A DNA stretch of 49,413 nucleotides from Methylobacterium ajmalii (GCF_016613415.1 NZ_JACWCT010000038.1:1-49413); one strand, 5' to 3'. Positions 39,461 through 47,916 are shown, counted from the stretch's first letter. Translations and numbers: made by a program. The notes: generated from the letters alone by a model not told the origin.

Positions 39461-40753
39461 ATGGAGGCAGACGAGCGCCGGACGGGGCGGGCCGTCGCGC
39501 ACCGGCCCTCCACCGAGCCGACCGTGCAGCCGTCCCGGCCGGCACCCGCGGCTGCCCCCACCCCGACCCGGCTAGGCGCGCGCCTGCAACGGGCCCACGC
39601 GATCGCGGATCTGCGCCGGCAGGCCGCCCGGCGGCTGCCGAAGGCGGTGTTCGACTTCATCGACGGCGGCGCCGAGGACGAGCGGACCCTGCGCGACAAC
39701 GTCGAGGCCTTCGACGACTGGATGCTGATGCCGCGGGTCGGGATCGACGTCGCCACCCGCGACCTGTCGCGCTCGATCCTCGGATACCGCGCGTCCCTGC
39801 CGATCATGATGGCGCCGACGGGGCTCGCCGGCTTCTTCTGGCCCGACGGCGAGGTCGCGGGCGCGCAAGCCGCCGCGCGGGCCGGCATCCCCTACTGCCT
39901 CTCGACCAACTCCGTCGGCTCGATCGAGCACGTCGCGGAGGGCGCCCCGGAGGGCGAGCGCTGGTTCCAGCTCTACTTCCTGCGCGACCGGGAGTGGATG
40001 CAGGCGCTCCTGCGCCGCGCGGCCGCCGCGCGCTACCGGGTGCTGTGCCTCACCGTCGACCTCGCGGTGCAGGGCCGGCGCGAGCGCGACCTGCGCAACG
40101 CCTTCACCATGCCGCTGAAACCGCGCCTCTCCACCGCCCTCGACCTCGCCCGGAGACCGGGCTGGCTCGCCGGGGCCGCCCGCTCGCGGCTCGGCTTCGG
40201 CAATTTCCAGGCCGGGGGCTTCCAGGCCGGCGGCGCCGCGGCGGGCCACGGCTTCACCAGCGTCGCCCAGCACGTCGCCTCGCTGTTCGACCCCTCCGCC
40301 AGCTGGGACGACATCGCGCGCATCCGCGACGCGTGGCGCGGCCCGATGGCGCTCAAGGGCCTGCTGCATCCGGCCGACGCCGCGCGGGCGGTGGCGCTCG
40401 GGATCGAGGCGGTGATCGTCTCCAACCACGGCGGCCGCCAGCTCGACGACGTGCCGGCGGCGATCCACGCCCTGCCGGGCGTCGCCGAGGCGGTGGCGGG
40501 CCGGGCCGAGGTGATCCTCGACGGCGGCGTGCGCCGGGGCACCGACGTGATCAAGGCGCTGGCGCTCGGCGCCACCGCGTGCAGCCTGGGCCGTCCGTTC
40601 CTCTGGGGCCTCTCGGCCGGCGGCACCGCGGGCGTCTCCCGGGCGATCGAGATCGTCCGGGGCGAGCTCGACAACGCGATGACCCTGCTCGGGACGCCGA
40701 CGCTCGAGGCGATCACGCGGGACCACCTGCGGCCGCGGCGGGGCGGGTGGTGA
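39461..40753 (+). CDS. FMN-dependent 2-hydroxy-acid dehydrogenase (lactate dehydrogenase-like)
   Basis: A 430-residue TIM-barrel flavoenzyme. KAVFDFIDGGAEDE opens the domain after a Pro-rich N terminus of about 40 residues. IMMAPTGLAGFFWPDGE binds FMN. The active-site His and Arg are in VSNHGGRQLDDVPA, and ILDGGVRRGTDVIKALALGA binds the FMN phosphate. It likely oxidises L-lactate, glycolate or mandelate with electrons going to the respiratory chain. GGGAGG precedes the ATG. It is divergent from the FNT gene (162 bases). Confidence 0.9.
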   Translation: MEADERRTGRAVAHRPSTEPTVQPSRPAPAAAPTPTRLGARLQRAHAIADLRRQAARRLPKAVFDFIDGGAEDERTLRDNVEAFDDWMLMPRVGIDVATRDLSRSILGYRASLPIMMAPTGLAGFFWPDGEVAGAQAAARAGIPYCLSTNSVGSIEHVAEGAPEGERWFQLYFLRDREWMQALLRRAAAARYRVLCLTVDLAVQGRRERDLRNAFTMPLKPRLSTALDLARRPGWLAGAARSRLGFGNFQAGGFQAGGAAAGHGFTSVAQHVASLFDPSASWDDIARIRDAWRGPMALKGLLHPADAARAVALGIEAVIVSNHGGRQLDDVPAAIHALPGVAEAVAGRAEVILDGGVRRGTDVIKALALGATACSLGRPFLWGLSAGGTAGVSRAIEIVRGELDNAMTLLGTPTLEAITRDHLRPRRGGW

Positions 40754-41084
40754 GGCCGGCAAGACGGCCCCGGCAAGACGGCCCCCGGCGACCGGGCTGC
40801 CGCTCGTCCCGTTTCCGGGTTGGCGCCGAAGGGCGAGCCCTGCCTCGTCGGCATCGCGCAGCCTGGCACGGGCGACGCGGCGTTGCAGGGATGGCGACGA
40901 AGGGCAGCCGGCATCCCCGAGGGTCTGCCGGGCTTGGCCGAGAAAAGGGCGTTCGCCCCTGCAGCGGCGAGGCGCGGCCTCGTCCGAAATCCGGCCGATT
41001 GCGCCGCAATGCGGATCTCGGCTTCGCTCAAGCGCCGCGCCGGCCGACGATGCGAAGTCCGGAAGCAATCTGCCGGACGTCGCA
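40754..41084. other. Intergenic region between convergent genes, with two repeats
   Basis: It holds a perfect 14-bp tandem duplication (40756-40783) right after the dehydrogenase stop and repeat copy 2 (40985-41087). The 200 bases between have no gene with a ribosome binding site or recognisable product. Confidence 0.6.
40756..40783. repeat. Tandem duplication of 14 bp
   Basis: CCGGCAAGACGGCC occurs twice with no gap (40756-40769 and 40770-40783), starting just after the dehydrogenase stop codon. It looks like simple slippage. Confidence 0.8.
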
Positions 41085-41087
41085 TCA
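40985..41087 (-). repeat. Stop-codon-linked hairpin repeat, copy 2
   Basis: Read on the minus strand it begins with the TGA stop of the GGDEF gene (41087-41085), forms a hairpin (41086-41049) with two mismatches around GATTGC, and continues into the tail shared with copy 1 to 40985. Between the copies the stem pairs A-T to G-C, T-A to C-G and G-C to A-T have changed together. It is inverted relative to copy 1. Confidence 0.85.
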
Positions 41088-41981
41088 GCTCACCCGGTCG
41101 AGCCCCTCCCCGGTCGCGGACACGACCTGGTTGCGACCGCCCGCCTTGGCCGCGTAGAGCGCCCCGTCGGCGCGGGCGAGCAGGCTCTCGAGGGTGTCGC
41201 CCTCGTTCCAGGCGGCGAGGCCGAGGCTGCAGGTGACCGGGATCGGGCCGCGCCGCCCCGGCACCCGCAGGCGGGCGCAGGCCGCCCGGATCCGCTCGGC
41301 CACCACCCCGGCGCCGCCGAGACCGTGGCCGGGCATCAGGACGGCGAATTCCTCGCCGCCGATCCGGCCGGCGAGCGCCCCGGTCTCCTTGAGCACGTCG
41401 GCGACGGCGCGGATCACCCGGTCGCCGCCGTCGTGCCCGTGCCGGTCGTTGATCGCCTTGAAGCGGTCGATGTCGATCATCAGGGCGGTGAGGGGCTCGG
41501 TCGGCCCGCCCACCGCGAGGCAGGCCTTGGCCCGGCGCATGAAGCCGCCGCGGCCGAGGAGCTGGGTCAGCGAATCGATGTCGGCGTCGCGGATCAGCCG
41601 GCGCTGCAGGGTCAGGCTGCGCTCGACCACCCGCAGGCGCGCGTGCAGCTCCGCCGCCTCCGGGGGCTTGGCGATGAAGTCGTCGGCGCCGCTGTCGAGA
41701 ACCTCTCCGAGGCGCCGTCCGGCCCGGTCCGCCGACATCGCGATCACCGCGAGCGGACGCGTGGTGCCGGCGAGGGCGCGCAGCGACCAGCACAGTTCGA
41801 GCCCGCAGAGGGGCGCGACCTCGAGGCTGGTGATCACGCAGGCCACGTCCTCCTGGGCCGCGACATGGGCGAGCGCCTGGGCGGAATCGGAGAACGGATC
41901 GACCGCGTGCCCGGCATCCGCGACGAGTCGGGCGACGATTTTGCGGAGGGTCAGGCCGGGTTCGACGAGGACGATACGCAT
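41085..41981 (-). CDS. Diguanylate cyclase with degenerate receiver domain
   Basis: A 298-residue protein. Residues 1-125 resemble a receiver domain, but the acidic pocket is LVEPG, the phosphoacceptor position is Ser52 (VITSLEV) instead of Asp, and only Lys105 (FIAKPP) is kept, so it is probably not phosphorylated. Residues 135-290 are a GGDEF domain with MIDIDRFKAINDRHGHD and intact active site GGEEF (208-212). No RxxD inhibitory site precedes it. It should make c-di-GMP, controlled in some other way. The stop codon lies inside repeat copy 2. Confidence 0.9.
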   Translation of the reverse strand: MRIVLVEPGLTLRKIVARLVADAGHAVDPFSDSAQALAHVAAQEDVACVITSLEVAPLCGLELCWSLRALAGTTRPLAVIAMSADRAGRRLGEVLDSGADDFIAKPPEAAELHARLRVVERSLTLQRRLIRDADIDSLTQLLGRGGFMRRAKACLAVGGPTEPLTALMIDIDRFKAINDRHGHDGGDRVIRAVADVLKETGALAGRIGGEEFAVLMPGHGLGGAGVVAERIRAACARLRVPGRRGPIPVTCSLGLAAWNEGDTLESLLARADGALYAAKAGGRNQVVSATGEGLDRVS

Positions 41982-42314
41982 CGGGCCCCGCAGGGTGGAT
42001 CCGGCCGCGCTGGCGCCCGGCCGCTGGACGGCAATCTCCGCCCGGCATGCATCAAAGGCGATAAAGACGAGTTAATTGCCGATCTGCCCGGCAGGTAGAC
42101 AATGGCGTCATACCATGCCGAACGCGCTACATCGGGTTAGGCCGGTTTCCGGCTGCGGCTAAACCTGCCTCCACCATACAGCATATCCGTCGGCAGCGGC
42201 CGGGCGGGATCCGGCGGGGGAGAGGCCCAGCGGCGCGCGGGCCCGCGACGCTGGATTTCGCCGGCCAGATAGGGCATCGGGCGCAGCAACCCCCCTTTCG
42301 TGACACGGCGCCCC
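41982..42314. other. Divergent promoter region between the GGDEF gene and maf
   Basis: No gene is seen. The centre (about 42045-42190) is less GC-rich than the flanks and should hold the two divergent promoters, but no clear sigma-70-type boxes or ribosome binding site for maf are visible. Confidence 0.45.
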
Positions 42315-42962
42315 ATGACCGAGACCACCCCGCTCCCGCAGGCCGCGCGCGCCAAGCTCGTCCTCGCCTCGGCCTCGCCCCGGCGCCTCGCGCTCCTGCA
42401 GCAGGCCGGGCTCGAGCCCGACGCCCTGCTGCCGGCCGATCTCGACGAGGCACCGCTCAAGGGCGAGAAGCCCCGCGACCTGGTGCGGCGGCTCGCCCGG
42501 TCCAAGCTCGACGTGGCCGCGGCCGCGGCGCGCGCCACGGGGGAGCTCGGCGAGAGCTACGTGGTGGCGGCCGACACGGTGGTGGCGGTGGGCCGGCGCA
42601 TCCTGCCGAAGACCGAGGTGACCGACGAGGCCGCGGAGTGCCTGCGGATGCTGTCGGGCCGCGCCCACAGGGTCTATACCGCGGTCTGCGTCGTCGGCCC
42701 GAAGGACCGGCCGCGGGAGCGCCTGGTCGAGACCCGGGTGCGGTTCAAGCGCCTGTCCTCCCGCGAGGTCGACGCCTATCTCGCCAGCGGCGAGTGGCGC
42801 GGCAAGGCCGGCGGCTACGCGATCCAGGGGCTGGCCGGCTCCTTCGTGGTCAAGCTCGTCGGCTCCTACAGCGCCGTGGTCGGCCTCCCGCTCTACGAGA
42901 CGGTCGGCCTGCTCGAGGGCGAGGGCTACCCGGTCCGCGGCGCCTGGCGGGACGTGGGCTGA
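42315..42962 (+). CDS. maf: Maf-family nucleoside triphosphate pyrophosphatase
   Basis: A 215-residue protein. [19 protein letters not shown] is the Maf signature, followed by [26 protein letters not shown] with the catalytic Asp, and [16 protein letters not shown]. Maf proteins hydrolyse non-canonical or selected NTPs to NMPs. The ATG at 42315 is preferred to the GTG five codons earlier; neither has a clear ribosome binding site. yacG follows after 35 bases, a common pairing. Confidence 0.93.
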   Translation: MTETTPLPQAARAKLVLASASPRRLALLQQAGLEPDALLPADLDEAPLKGEKPRDLVRRLARSKLDVAAAAARATGELGESYVVAADTVVAVGRRILPKTEVTDEAAECLRMLSGRAHRVYTAVCVVGPKDRPRERLVETRVRFKRLSSREVDAYLASGEWRGKAGGYAIQGLAGSFVVKLVGSYSAVVGLPLYETVGLLEGEGYPVRGAWRDVG

Positions 42963-42997
42963 GATCCGGCACGAGCGGCAGGACAGGAGGCGCAACG

Positions 42998-43192
42998 ATG
43001 ACGACGCCCGACGACGACGCGCCGAAACCGGCCTGCCCGATCTGCGGCAAGCCGGTCGTGCCGACCCACAAGCCGTTCTGCTCGAAGCGCTGCGCCGACG
43101 TCGACCTGCAGCGCTGGCTCGGCGGCCACTACGCGATCCCGGGCCGCGAGGACGACGCCCTCGGCCGGGACGACGGCTCGCACGAGGAGTGA
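42998..43192 (+). CDS. yacG: DNA gyrase inhibitor / zinc protein YacG
   Basis: A 64-residue protein with a zinc site of four cysteines, Cys13 and Cys16 (CPICGKP), Cys28 and Cys32 (CSKRC), followed by ADVDLQRWLGGHYAIPG. E. coli YacG binds gyrase and blocks DNA binding. AGGAGG lies eight bases before the ATG. It follows maf, probably as one transcript. Confidence 0.93.
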   Translation: MTTPDDDAPKPACPICGKPVVPTHKPFCSKRCADVDLQRWLGGHYAIPGREDDALGRDDGSHEE

Positions 43193-43292
43193 GGGATATC
43201 GCGGAGGGGATACTGCGGGAGAGCAGGGAACGGCCGGGGGCCTCCCCGGTTGACGGCGGCCTGTCACCCCCTCCCGCGAGGCCCTCCCGCCC

Positions 43293-44177
43293 ATGTCCTC
43301 CGATTTCCCGAACCCGCTCACCAAGCATCCCCGCCCCCCCTTCGAGGCCCAGCCGCAGGGCTTTCCCGGCCTGACCGGGCGGATGAAGCCGGAACCCGAC
43401 CACGGCGAGACGAGCTACCGGGGCGCCGGCAAGCTCACCGACAAGGCGGCGCTGATCACCGGGGGCGATTCCGGCATCGGCCGGGCGGTCGCCATCGCGT
43501 ATGCCCGCGAGGGCGCCGACGTGGCGATCTCCTACCTGCCCTCCGAGCAGGGCGATGCCGAGGCCGTGGCGCAGTGGGTCGAGAAGGCGGGGCGCCGCGC
43601 CCTGCTGCTGCCGGGCGACCTCAAGGACCGCGCCTACGCCCGCGAGATCGTGGCCCGCACCGCCGAGACCTTCGGCCGCCTCGACGTGGTGGTGAACAAC
43701 GGCGCCTTCCAGCAGCCGAACCAGGACCTCGCCTCGATCGACGAGGACGTGTTCGAGGAGCATTTCCGCACCAACGTCTTCGGGGCCTTCTCGGTCACCA
43801 AGGCGGCGATGGCGCACCTGAAGCCCGGCGCCTCGGTGATCTTCACCTCGTCGGTGAACTCCAAGCACCCGATGCCCTCGCTGCTGGCCTACAGCGCCAC
43901 CAAGGGCGCGCTCAGCAACCTGGTGCTGAGCCTGTCCCAGCTCCTGGCCGAGAAGGGCGTGCGGGTGAACGGCGTGCTGCCGGGCCCGATCTGGACCCCG
44001 TTCATCCCGTCCGGGATGGAGCAGGATTCCGTCAAGTCGTTCGGCAGCCAGGTCCCGTTCGGCCGCCCGGGCCAGCCGGCGGAACTCGCCTCCGCCTACG
44101 TCATGCTGGCCTCCGACGAGAGCAGCTACACCTCCGGGGCGCTGGTGACGGTGGCGGGGGCGATGCCGGTGCTGTGA
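43293..44177 (+). CDS. SDR-family oxidoreductase
   Basis: A 294-residue short-chain dehydrogenase with an extra N terminus of about 48 residues (TKHPRPPFEAQPQGFPGLTG) as in the YhxC/YdaD stress-related subgroup. The nucleotide site is TGGDSGIG (56-63), with NNGA (135-138) and catalytic Ser186, Tyr200 and Lys204 (LAYSATKGAL). The substrate is unknown. It lies 100 bases after yacG with no clear ribosome binding site, and is convergent with vanB (27 bases between stops). Confidence 0.9.
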   Translation: MSSDFPNPLTKHPRPPFEAQPQGFPGLTGRMKPEPDHGETSYRGAGKLTDKAALITGGDSGIGRAVAIAYAREGADVAISYLPSEQGDAEAVAQWVEKAGRRALLLPGDLKDRAYAREIVARTAETFGRLDVVVNNGAFQQPNQDLASIDEDVFEEHFRTNVFGAFSVTKAAMAHLKPGASVIFTSSVNSKHPMPSLLAYSATKGALSNLVLSLSQLLAEKGVRVNGVLPGPIWTPFIPSGMEQDSVKSFGSQVPFGRPGQPAELASAYVMLASDESSYTSGALVTVAGAMPVL

Positions 44178-44204
44178 GCCGGTGATCCGGGCGGATCGGC
44201 CGGC

Positions 44205-45203
44205 TCACCCCGCCCGGTCCGCCGTGTCGATGGTGATCCCGCCCCCGACCACGCGGGAGACGCAGGTGCAGAGCTGGGCGTCGGTCGCCTTCTGGGCATC
44301 GCTGAAGAAGACGTCGCGGTGGTCCACCGTGCCGTCGGCCTCCAGGATTTTCACCGTGCACAGGCCGCACTCGCCGCGCCGGCAATCGGAGATCATGCCG
44401 ACGCCGGCCGCCTCCAGCGCCTCGAGCATCGTCTGGCCGCGGGCGACCACGATCTCCTTCGACAGGCGCGGGATGCGCACCGTGAACGGCTCGGCGGCGT
44501 GGCGCCCGCCGGTGCCGAAGGTCTCGAAGCGCAGGGATTGCGCCGGCCGCCCCGACACCGTCCAGGCCGCGCGCGCCGCCTCCATCATCCCGAGCGGGCC
44601 GCAGAGATAGGCCTCGCCGCCCGGCGCCAGGGCGGCGATGGCGGCGGGGAGGTCGATCCGCCCGCCCTCGGCGTCGACGGCGGTCTCCAGCCGGTCGCCG
44701 ATCCGGGCGCGCAAGTCGTCGGCGAGCGCCAGGTCCTGCCGGGTCCGGGCCGCGTAGAGCAGGCGGAAGGGCGCGCCGGTCCGGTGCAGCGCCAGCGCCA
44801 TGGCGTGGAGCGGCGTGATGCCGATGCCCCCGGCGACGAGCAGGTAGCCGGGCCGGCCGTGGGTGAGGGCGAAGTGGTTGCGGGGCCCCGAGATGCCGAG
44901 CCGGGCGCCGGGTGCGAGCCCGTGCATGTAGGCCGAGCCGCCGCGGCTGTCGGGCAGCCGCTTCACGGCGATGCGGTAGACCCCGTCCGCCCCGGAATCG
45001 AGCAGCGAGTAGGAGCGGGTGTCCGGCCGCTCGCCGATCATCACCGCCACCCCGAGATGGCTGCCGGGCGCGGCCGGCACGATGGCGCCCGCGGGCTCGA
45101 TCTCGAGGAGCCGGATGTCGGGCGTCAGCGCCCGGGTGGCGCGCAGGCGCGCGGGGCGCCAGTCGGTCGGAGCGGCCGCGGTCGGAGCGGCCTTCGTCGA
45201 CAT
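44205..45203 (-). CDS. vanB: Vanillate O-demethylase reductase subunit (VanB-like)
   Basis: A 332-residue class IA ferredoxin reductase. The FMN/NAD part has TRSYSLLDS near residue 62, LLVAGGIGITPLHAMAL (121-137) and YLCGPLGMMEAA (199-210). The C-terminal plant-type [2Fe-2S] domain has Cys274, Cys279 and Cys282 (SDCRRGECGLC) and Cys312. It passes electrons from NADH to the Rieske oxygenase VanA encoded six bases upstream. The ribosome binding site (GGAG) lies inside the end of vanA. Confidence 0.9.
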   Translation of the reverse strand: MSTKAAPTAAAPTDWRPARLRATRALTPDIRLLEIEPAGAIVPAAPGSHLGVAVMIGERPDTRSYSLLDSGADGVYRIAVKRLPDSRGGSAYMHGLAPGARLGISGPRNHFALTHGRPGYLLVAGGIGITPLHAMALALHRTGAPFRLLYAARTRQDLALADDLRARIGDRLETAVDAEGGRIDLPAAIAALAPGGEAYLCGPLGMMEAARAAWTVSGRPAQSLRFETFGTGGRHAAEPFTVRIPRLSKEIVVARGQTMLEALEAAGVGMISDCRRGECGLCTVKILEADGTVDHRDVFFSDAQKATDAQLCTCVSRVVGGGITIDTADRAG

Positions 45204-45209
45204 GTCGGC

Positions 45210-46310
45210 CTACTCCGCCGCCATGCCGACCGAGGCCGTGTCCCTGCCAGGATCCTTGACCGGCCCCCTGCCCTCGGCGGCCATCATCCCGTCGATCAGG
45301 CGGTGCGCCCACAGGGAACCGGCGTCGATGTTGAGGTTGTAGAACGGCTGGCGCGGCTGGCGGTCGATCGCCCGCTGCTGGGCCTCCAGCACGTCGTGGT
45401 CCTGGTCGTAGACGCCCTTGCCGTCGTTGACGTGGGCGAGCGTGAGGCGCTTCGTCAGCTCCTCGTCGTCGGTGCGGAAGCTGCGCACGAAGTTCCAGAA
45501 ATAGTGGCAGCTCGTCGCGGTCTCCGGCGTGATCGCCGCGAGGAAGAAGCCGTTGACGCCCTGGGACCGGTCGCCCCGGCGCGCGCCGGTGCCGGCGAGG
45601 GCCACGCCGACATCGCCCGCGACCACGCTCGGCGCCTCGAAGCGGATGATCTGCCAGCGGTCGACATGGCCGGGCCGCCCGAGGTTGCGCGCCCAGAACG
45701 GCGGCGGCTCGATGCCCTCCATCCAGCGCTCCACGGTGACGCAGGTCTCGGTATGCGTCACCTCGAACGGGCTGCGGGTGATCGCGTCGTCGCCGATGCT
45801 GCCGGCATGGACGTAGGTCTCGTGGGTCAGGTCCATCAGGTTGTCGATGACCAGCCGGTAATTGCACTTCAGCCCGTAGAAGGTGCCGCCCTCGCCGACC
45901 CAGGGCGCGTCGCTGTTCCAGTGGAAATCCGGCACGAGGTCGGGATCGGCGAGCGCCGGATCGCCCATCCAGAGCCAGACCAAGCGGTAGCGCTCCACCG
46001 CCGGGAAGGCGCGCACGCACGCGGACGGGTTGATGGTCTCCTGCGCCGGCATGTGGGTGCAGCGGCCGGCGGCATCGAAGACGAGGCCGTGATAGCCGCA
46101 CATCACCTGGTCGCCCTTGAGGTGGCCGAGCGACAGCGGCATCAGCCGGTGCCAGCACGCATCCTCGAGCGCCGCCACGCCGCCGTCGGTGCGGCGGTAG
46201 AGCACCACGTCCTTGTCGCAGATCCGACGCGGCGTGAGCGCCCGGCCGATCTCGTGGTCCCAGGCCGCGGCGTACCAGGCGTTCAGGGGGAAGCCCTTGG
46301 GATCCGTCAT
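45210..46310 (-). CDS. vanA: Vanillate O-demethylase oxygenase subunit (VanA-like)
   Basis: A 366-residue Rieske oxygenase that demethylates vanillate to protocatechuate and formaldehyde, a useful C1 source in a methylotroph. The Rieske cluster is held by Cys52 and His54 (CWHRLMPL) and Cys71 and His74 (CGYHGL). Mononuclear iron is bound by His163 and His168 with the bridging Asp160 (DNLMDLTHETYVHAG). The ATG at 46310 is preceded by AGGGAGAGAG. It is operonic with vanB and divergent from the AraC-type regulator. Confidence 0.9.
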   Translation of the reverse strand: MTDPKGFPLNAWYAAAWDHEIGRALTPRRICDKDVVLYRRTDGGVAALEDACWHRLMPLSLGHLKGDQVMCGYHGLVFDAAGRCTHMPAQETINPSACVRAFPAVERYRLVWLWMGDPALADPDLVPDFHWNSDAPWVGEGGTFYGLKCNYRLVIDNLMDLTHETYVHAGSIGDDAITRSPFEVTHTETCVTVERWMEGIEPPPFWARNLGRPGHVDRWQIIRFEAPSVVAGDVGVALAGTGARRGDRSQGVNGFFLAAITPETATSCHYFWNFVRSFRTDDEELTKRLTLAHVNDGKGVYDQDHDVLEAQQRAIDRQPRQPFYNLNIDAGSLWAHRLIDGMMAAEGRGPVKDPGRDTASVGMAAE

Positions 46311-46471
46311 CGCTCTCTCCCTCGTCGTGCCGGCCCCGCGGGTCTGTCGCCGCGCTGAAGGTCTGGTCGTGCGGCGGCCGGCTTGGCCGTATCGGGTCGC
46401 CGGGCGGAGTCGTTCCCGTCTCGCGCCAGCGAACCGGCCGATGCTGCACCGCACACAAGTTTCGCGTGTTA

Positions 46472-46493
46472 GATCAGCAACTTGGAACTGATC
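46472..46493. promoter_or_regulatory. Possible operator upstream of vanA
   Basis: GATCAG (46472-46477) and CTGATC (46488-46493) are perfect inverted half-sites ten bases apart, about 160 bases upstream of the vanA start. A second pair overlaps it: CAAGTT (46456-46461) and AACTTG (46479-46484). They lie in the least GC-rich part of the gap, as expected for a regulator site near a promoter. No binding protein is shown. Confidence 0.3.
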
Positions 46494-46623
46494 CGGTTCG
46501 ATGCTCGGACGCTAGCCGCCCGGGCGGGGCTCGGCCATGGACGGGCGCCGGAATTTCTTGGACGGATCTGGCGCGAGCCCATAGCGTCAGAGGGCTTTCG
46601 GGCGAAGAACGGACGCGGGCTTT

Positions 46624-46817
46624 CCCCTCTCCCCGCGGGCGGGGAGAGGGGCGTGTCGACGTTCGGGAGACACGGCAAGCGGAGGCGCGGCCGGAGCGAG
46701 GGTGAGGGGGTATCTCCGGATGAGACTCCGCCGGCACCACCCCCTCACCCTCGGCTATCGCCTCGCTGCGTCCCCTGAAGGAGGACACAGCCTTCTCCCC
46801 GCCCCGCGGGGAGAGGA
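46624..46817. repeat. Large GC-rich palindromic element, copy B
   Basis: It has the same design as the element at 27115-27311. Outer arms are 46624-46651 (CCCCTCTCCCCGCGGGCGGG onward) and 46791-46817. Inner arms are GCGAGGGTGAGGGGGT (46696-46711) and ACCCCCTCACCCTCG (46739-46753). The sequences between outer and inner stems differ from copy A. The right outer arm has diverged slightly. Confidence 0.82.
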
Positions 46818-46874
46818 GATGCCCGTGACTTTCCTTTTCCGATGCGGCTCTGCCATGGGTGGGAGGAGACGGCG

Positions 46875-47780
46875 ATGCAGAGGCGGCTGGAACGGCCGAT
46901 CCCGGTCTTTCGACTCTACGGCGAGGTTGCCGGGGCCACGGTGCCGGGCTTCGTCCATGCCGAGCGGATCGGTACCAGCGCGGCCCTGCACGATTGGGAG
47001 ATCGCGCCCCACCGCCACGGCGCCCTGGCGCAGGGACTGGTGATCACGAAGGGCCACGGCGCGGTGTCGTTGGATGCGAGCCGCGAGGACTTCTGCGCGC
47101 CCTGGCTGGTCTGGGTGCCGTCCGGCGTCGTCCACGCCTTCTCGTTCCGGCCCGGCACCGACGGGGTGGTGCTGTCGCTCGCCGACGACTTCCTCGCCGC
47201 CGTGCTCGATCCCGATCCGGACGCGGCCCGCCTGCGCGCCACGGCCGAGGCGACGTTCAGCGGCCGGCCCGGCTCGCCGGAAGAGATCGACCTCGACCTC
47301 GCGGGCCTCGTGCAGACGCTCGCCCGCGAGGCCGCCGGCGCCCTGCCGGGGGCGGCGAGCGCGGTGGCGGCCCTGGTCAAGCTCCTCGTCGTCGGGGTCC
47401 TGCGCACCCGCGCCACCCGGGCGATCACCGAACCGGCGGCGCTGGCGCGGGCCGACCTGCACCGCCGCTTCCGGCGCCTCGTCGAGGCGCACCTGCGCGA
47501 GAACTGGCCGATCGCCCGGTTCGCCGCCGCGCTCGGGGTGAGCCCCGACCGGCTCCACGCCGCCTGCACCGAGGCGGTGCGCCGCGCACCGCAGGGCATC
47601 CTGCACGACCGGCTGATGCTCGAGGCCAAGCGCAGCCTGATCTACACGACGCTGCCGGTCTCGAAGATCGCCTTCGACCTCGGCTTCAACGATCCGGCGT
47701 ATTTCTCGCGGTTCTTCGCGGCGCGGGCGGGCGTGAGCCCGGCGGCGTTCCGGCGGGAGAGCCGGGGCGCGGATACGTGA
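46875..47780 (+). CDS. AraC-family regulator, PobR-like
   Basis: A 301-residue regulator with an N-terminal cupin-like sensor region (IAPHRHGALAQGLVITKGHG, and WVPSGVVHAFSFRPG) and a C-terminal AraC domain (about 200-300). There, WPIARFAAALGVSPDRLHAA is the first helix-turn-helix and TLPVSKIAFDLGFNDPAYFS the second. The layout resembles PobR, which activates p-hydroxybenzoate hydroxylase genes. Position divergent from vanAB suggests it controls them with an aromatic acid as ligand; this is inference. GGGAGGAG lies upstream of the ATG. Confidence 0.88.
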   Translation: MQRRLERPIPVFRLYGEVAGATVPGFVHAERIGTSAALHDWEIAPHRHGALAQGLVITKGHGAVSLDASREDFCAPWLVWVPSGVVHAFSFRPGTDGVVLSLADDFLAAVLDPDPDAARLRATAEATFSGRPGSPEEIDLDLAGLVQTLAREAAGALPGAASAVAALVKLLVVGVLRTRATRAITEPAALARADLHRRFRRLVEAHLRENWPIARFAAALGVSPDRLHAACTEAVRRAPQGILHDRLMLEAKRSLIYTTLPVSKIAFDLGFNDPAYFSRFFAARAGVSPAAFRRESRGADT

Positions 47781-47840
47781 CGGCATCGGGGGCGCAGAAG
47801 CGTCACCGCAGGAAACCGCCGAATTTTTGGGAAGAAAAGG

Positions 47841-47916
47841 TGGCTCCCCGAGTAGGACTCGAACCTACGACAAGGCGATTAACAGTCGCCTGCTCTACCA
47901 ACTGAGCTATCGGGGA
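47841..47916 (-). tRNA. tRNA-Asn (GTT anticodon)
   Basis: On the minus strand the sequence folds as a full cloverleaf. The acceptor stem is TCCCCGA with TCGGGGA and an encoded CCA end (47841-47843). The D arm is GCTCAGTTGGTAGAGC, the anticodon stem GGCGA/TCGCC holds CTGTTAA with anticodon GTT, and the T arm is GTAGGTTCGAGTCCTAC. It is 76 bases including CCA. It is transcribed toward the PobR-like regulator gene, from which it is separated by 60 bases. Confidence 0.96.

Larger units (their letters stand above)
46311..46874. other. Divergent regulatory region of vanA and its probable regulator
   Basis: No gene is seen. It holds an inverted repeat that could be an operator (46472-46493), then palindromic element copy B (46624-46817) that separates the two promoters. 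AT content is raised around 46450-46500, where the vanA promoter is likely. Confidence 0.5.

Noticed and set aside
40820..41236. Plus-strand frame across the 40.8-41.2 kb gap
   Set aside because: It overlaps the repeat element and the GGDEF gene on the other strand and has no ribosome binding site or recognisable domain.
46859..47905. Long frame ending over the tRNA-Asn with the tail RVGLEPTTRRLTVACSTN
   Set aside because: This tail is the well-known false protein read from a tRNA antisense strand; the AraC-type frame is the real gene.
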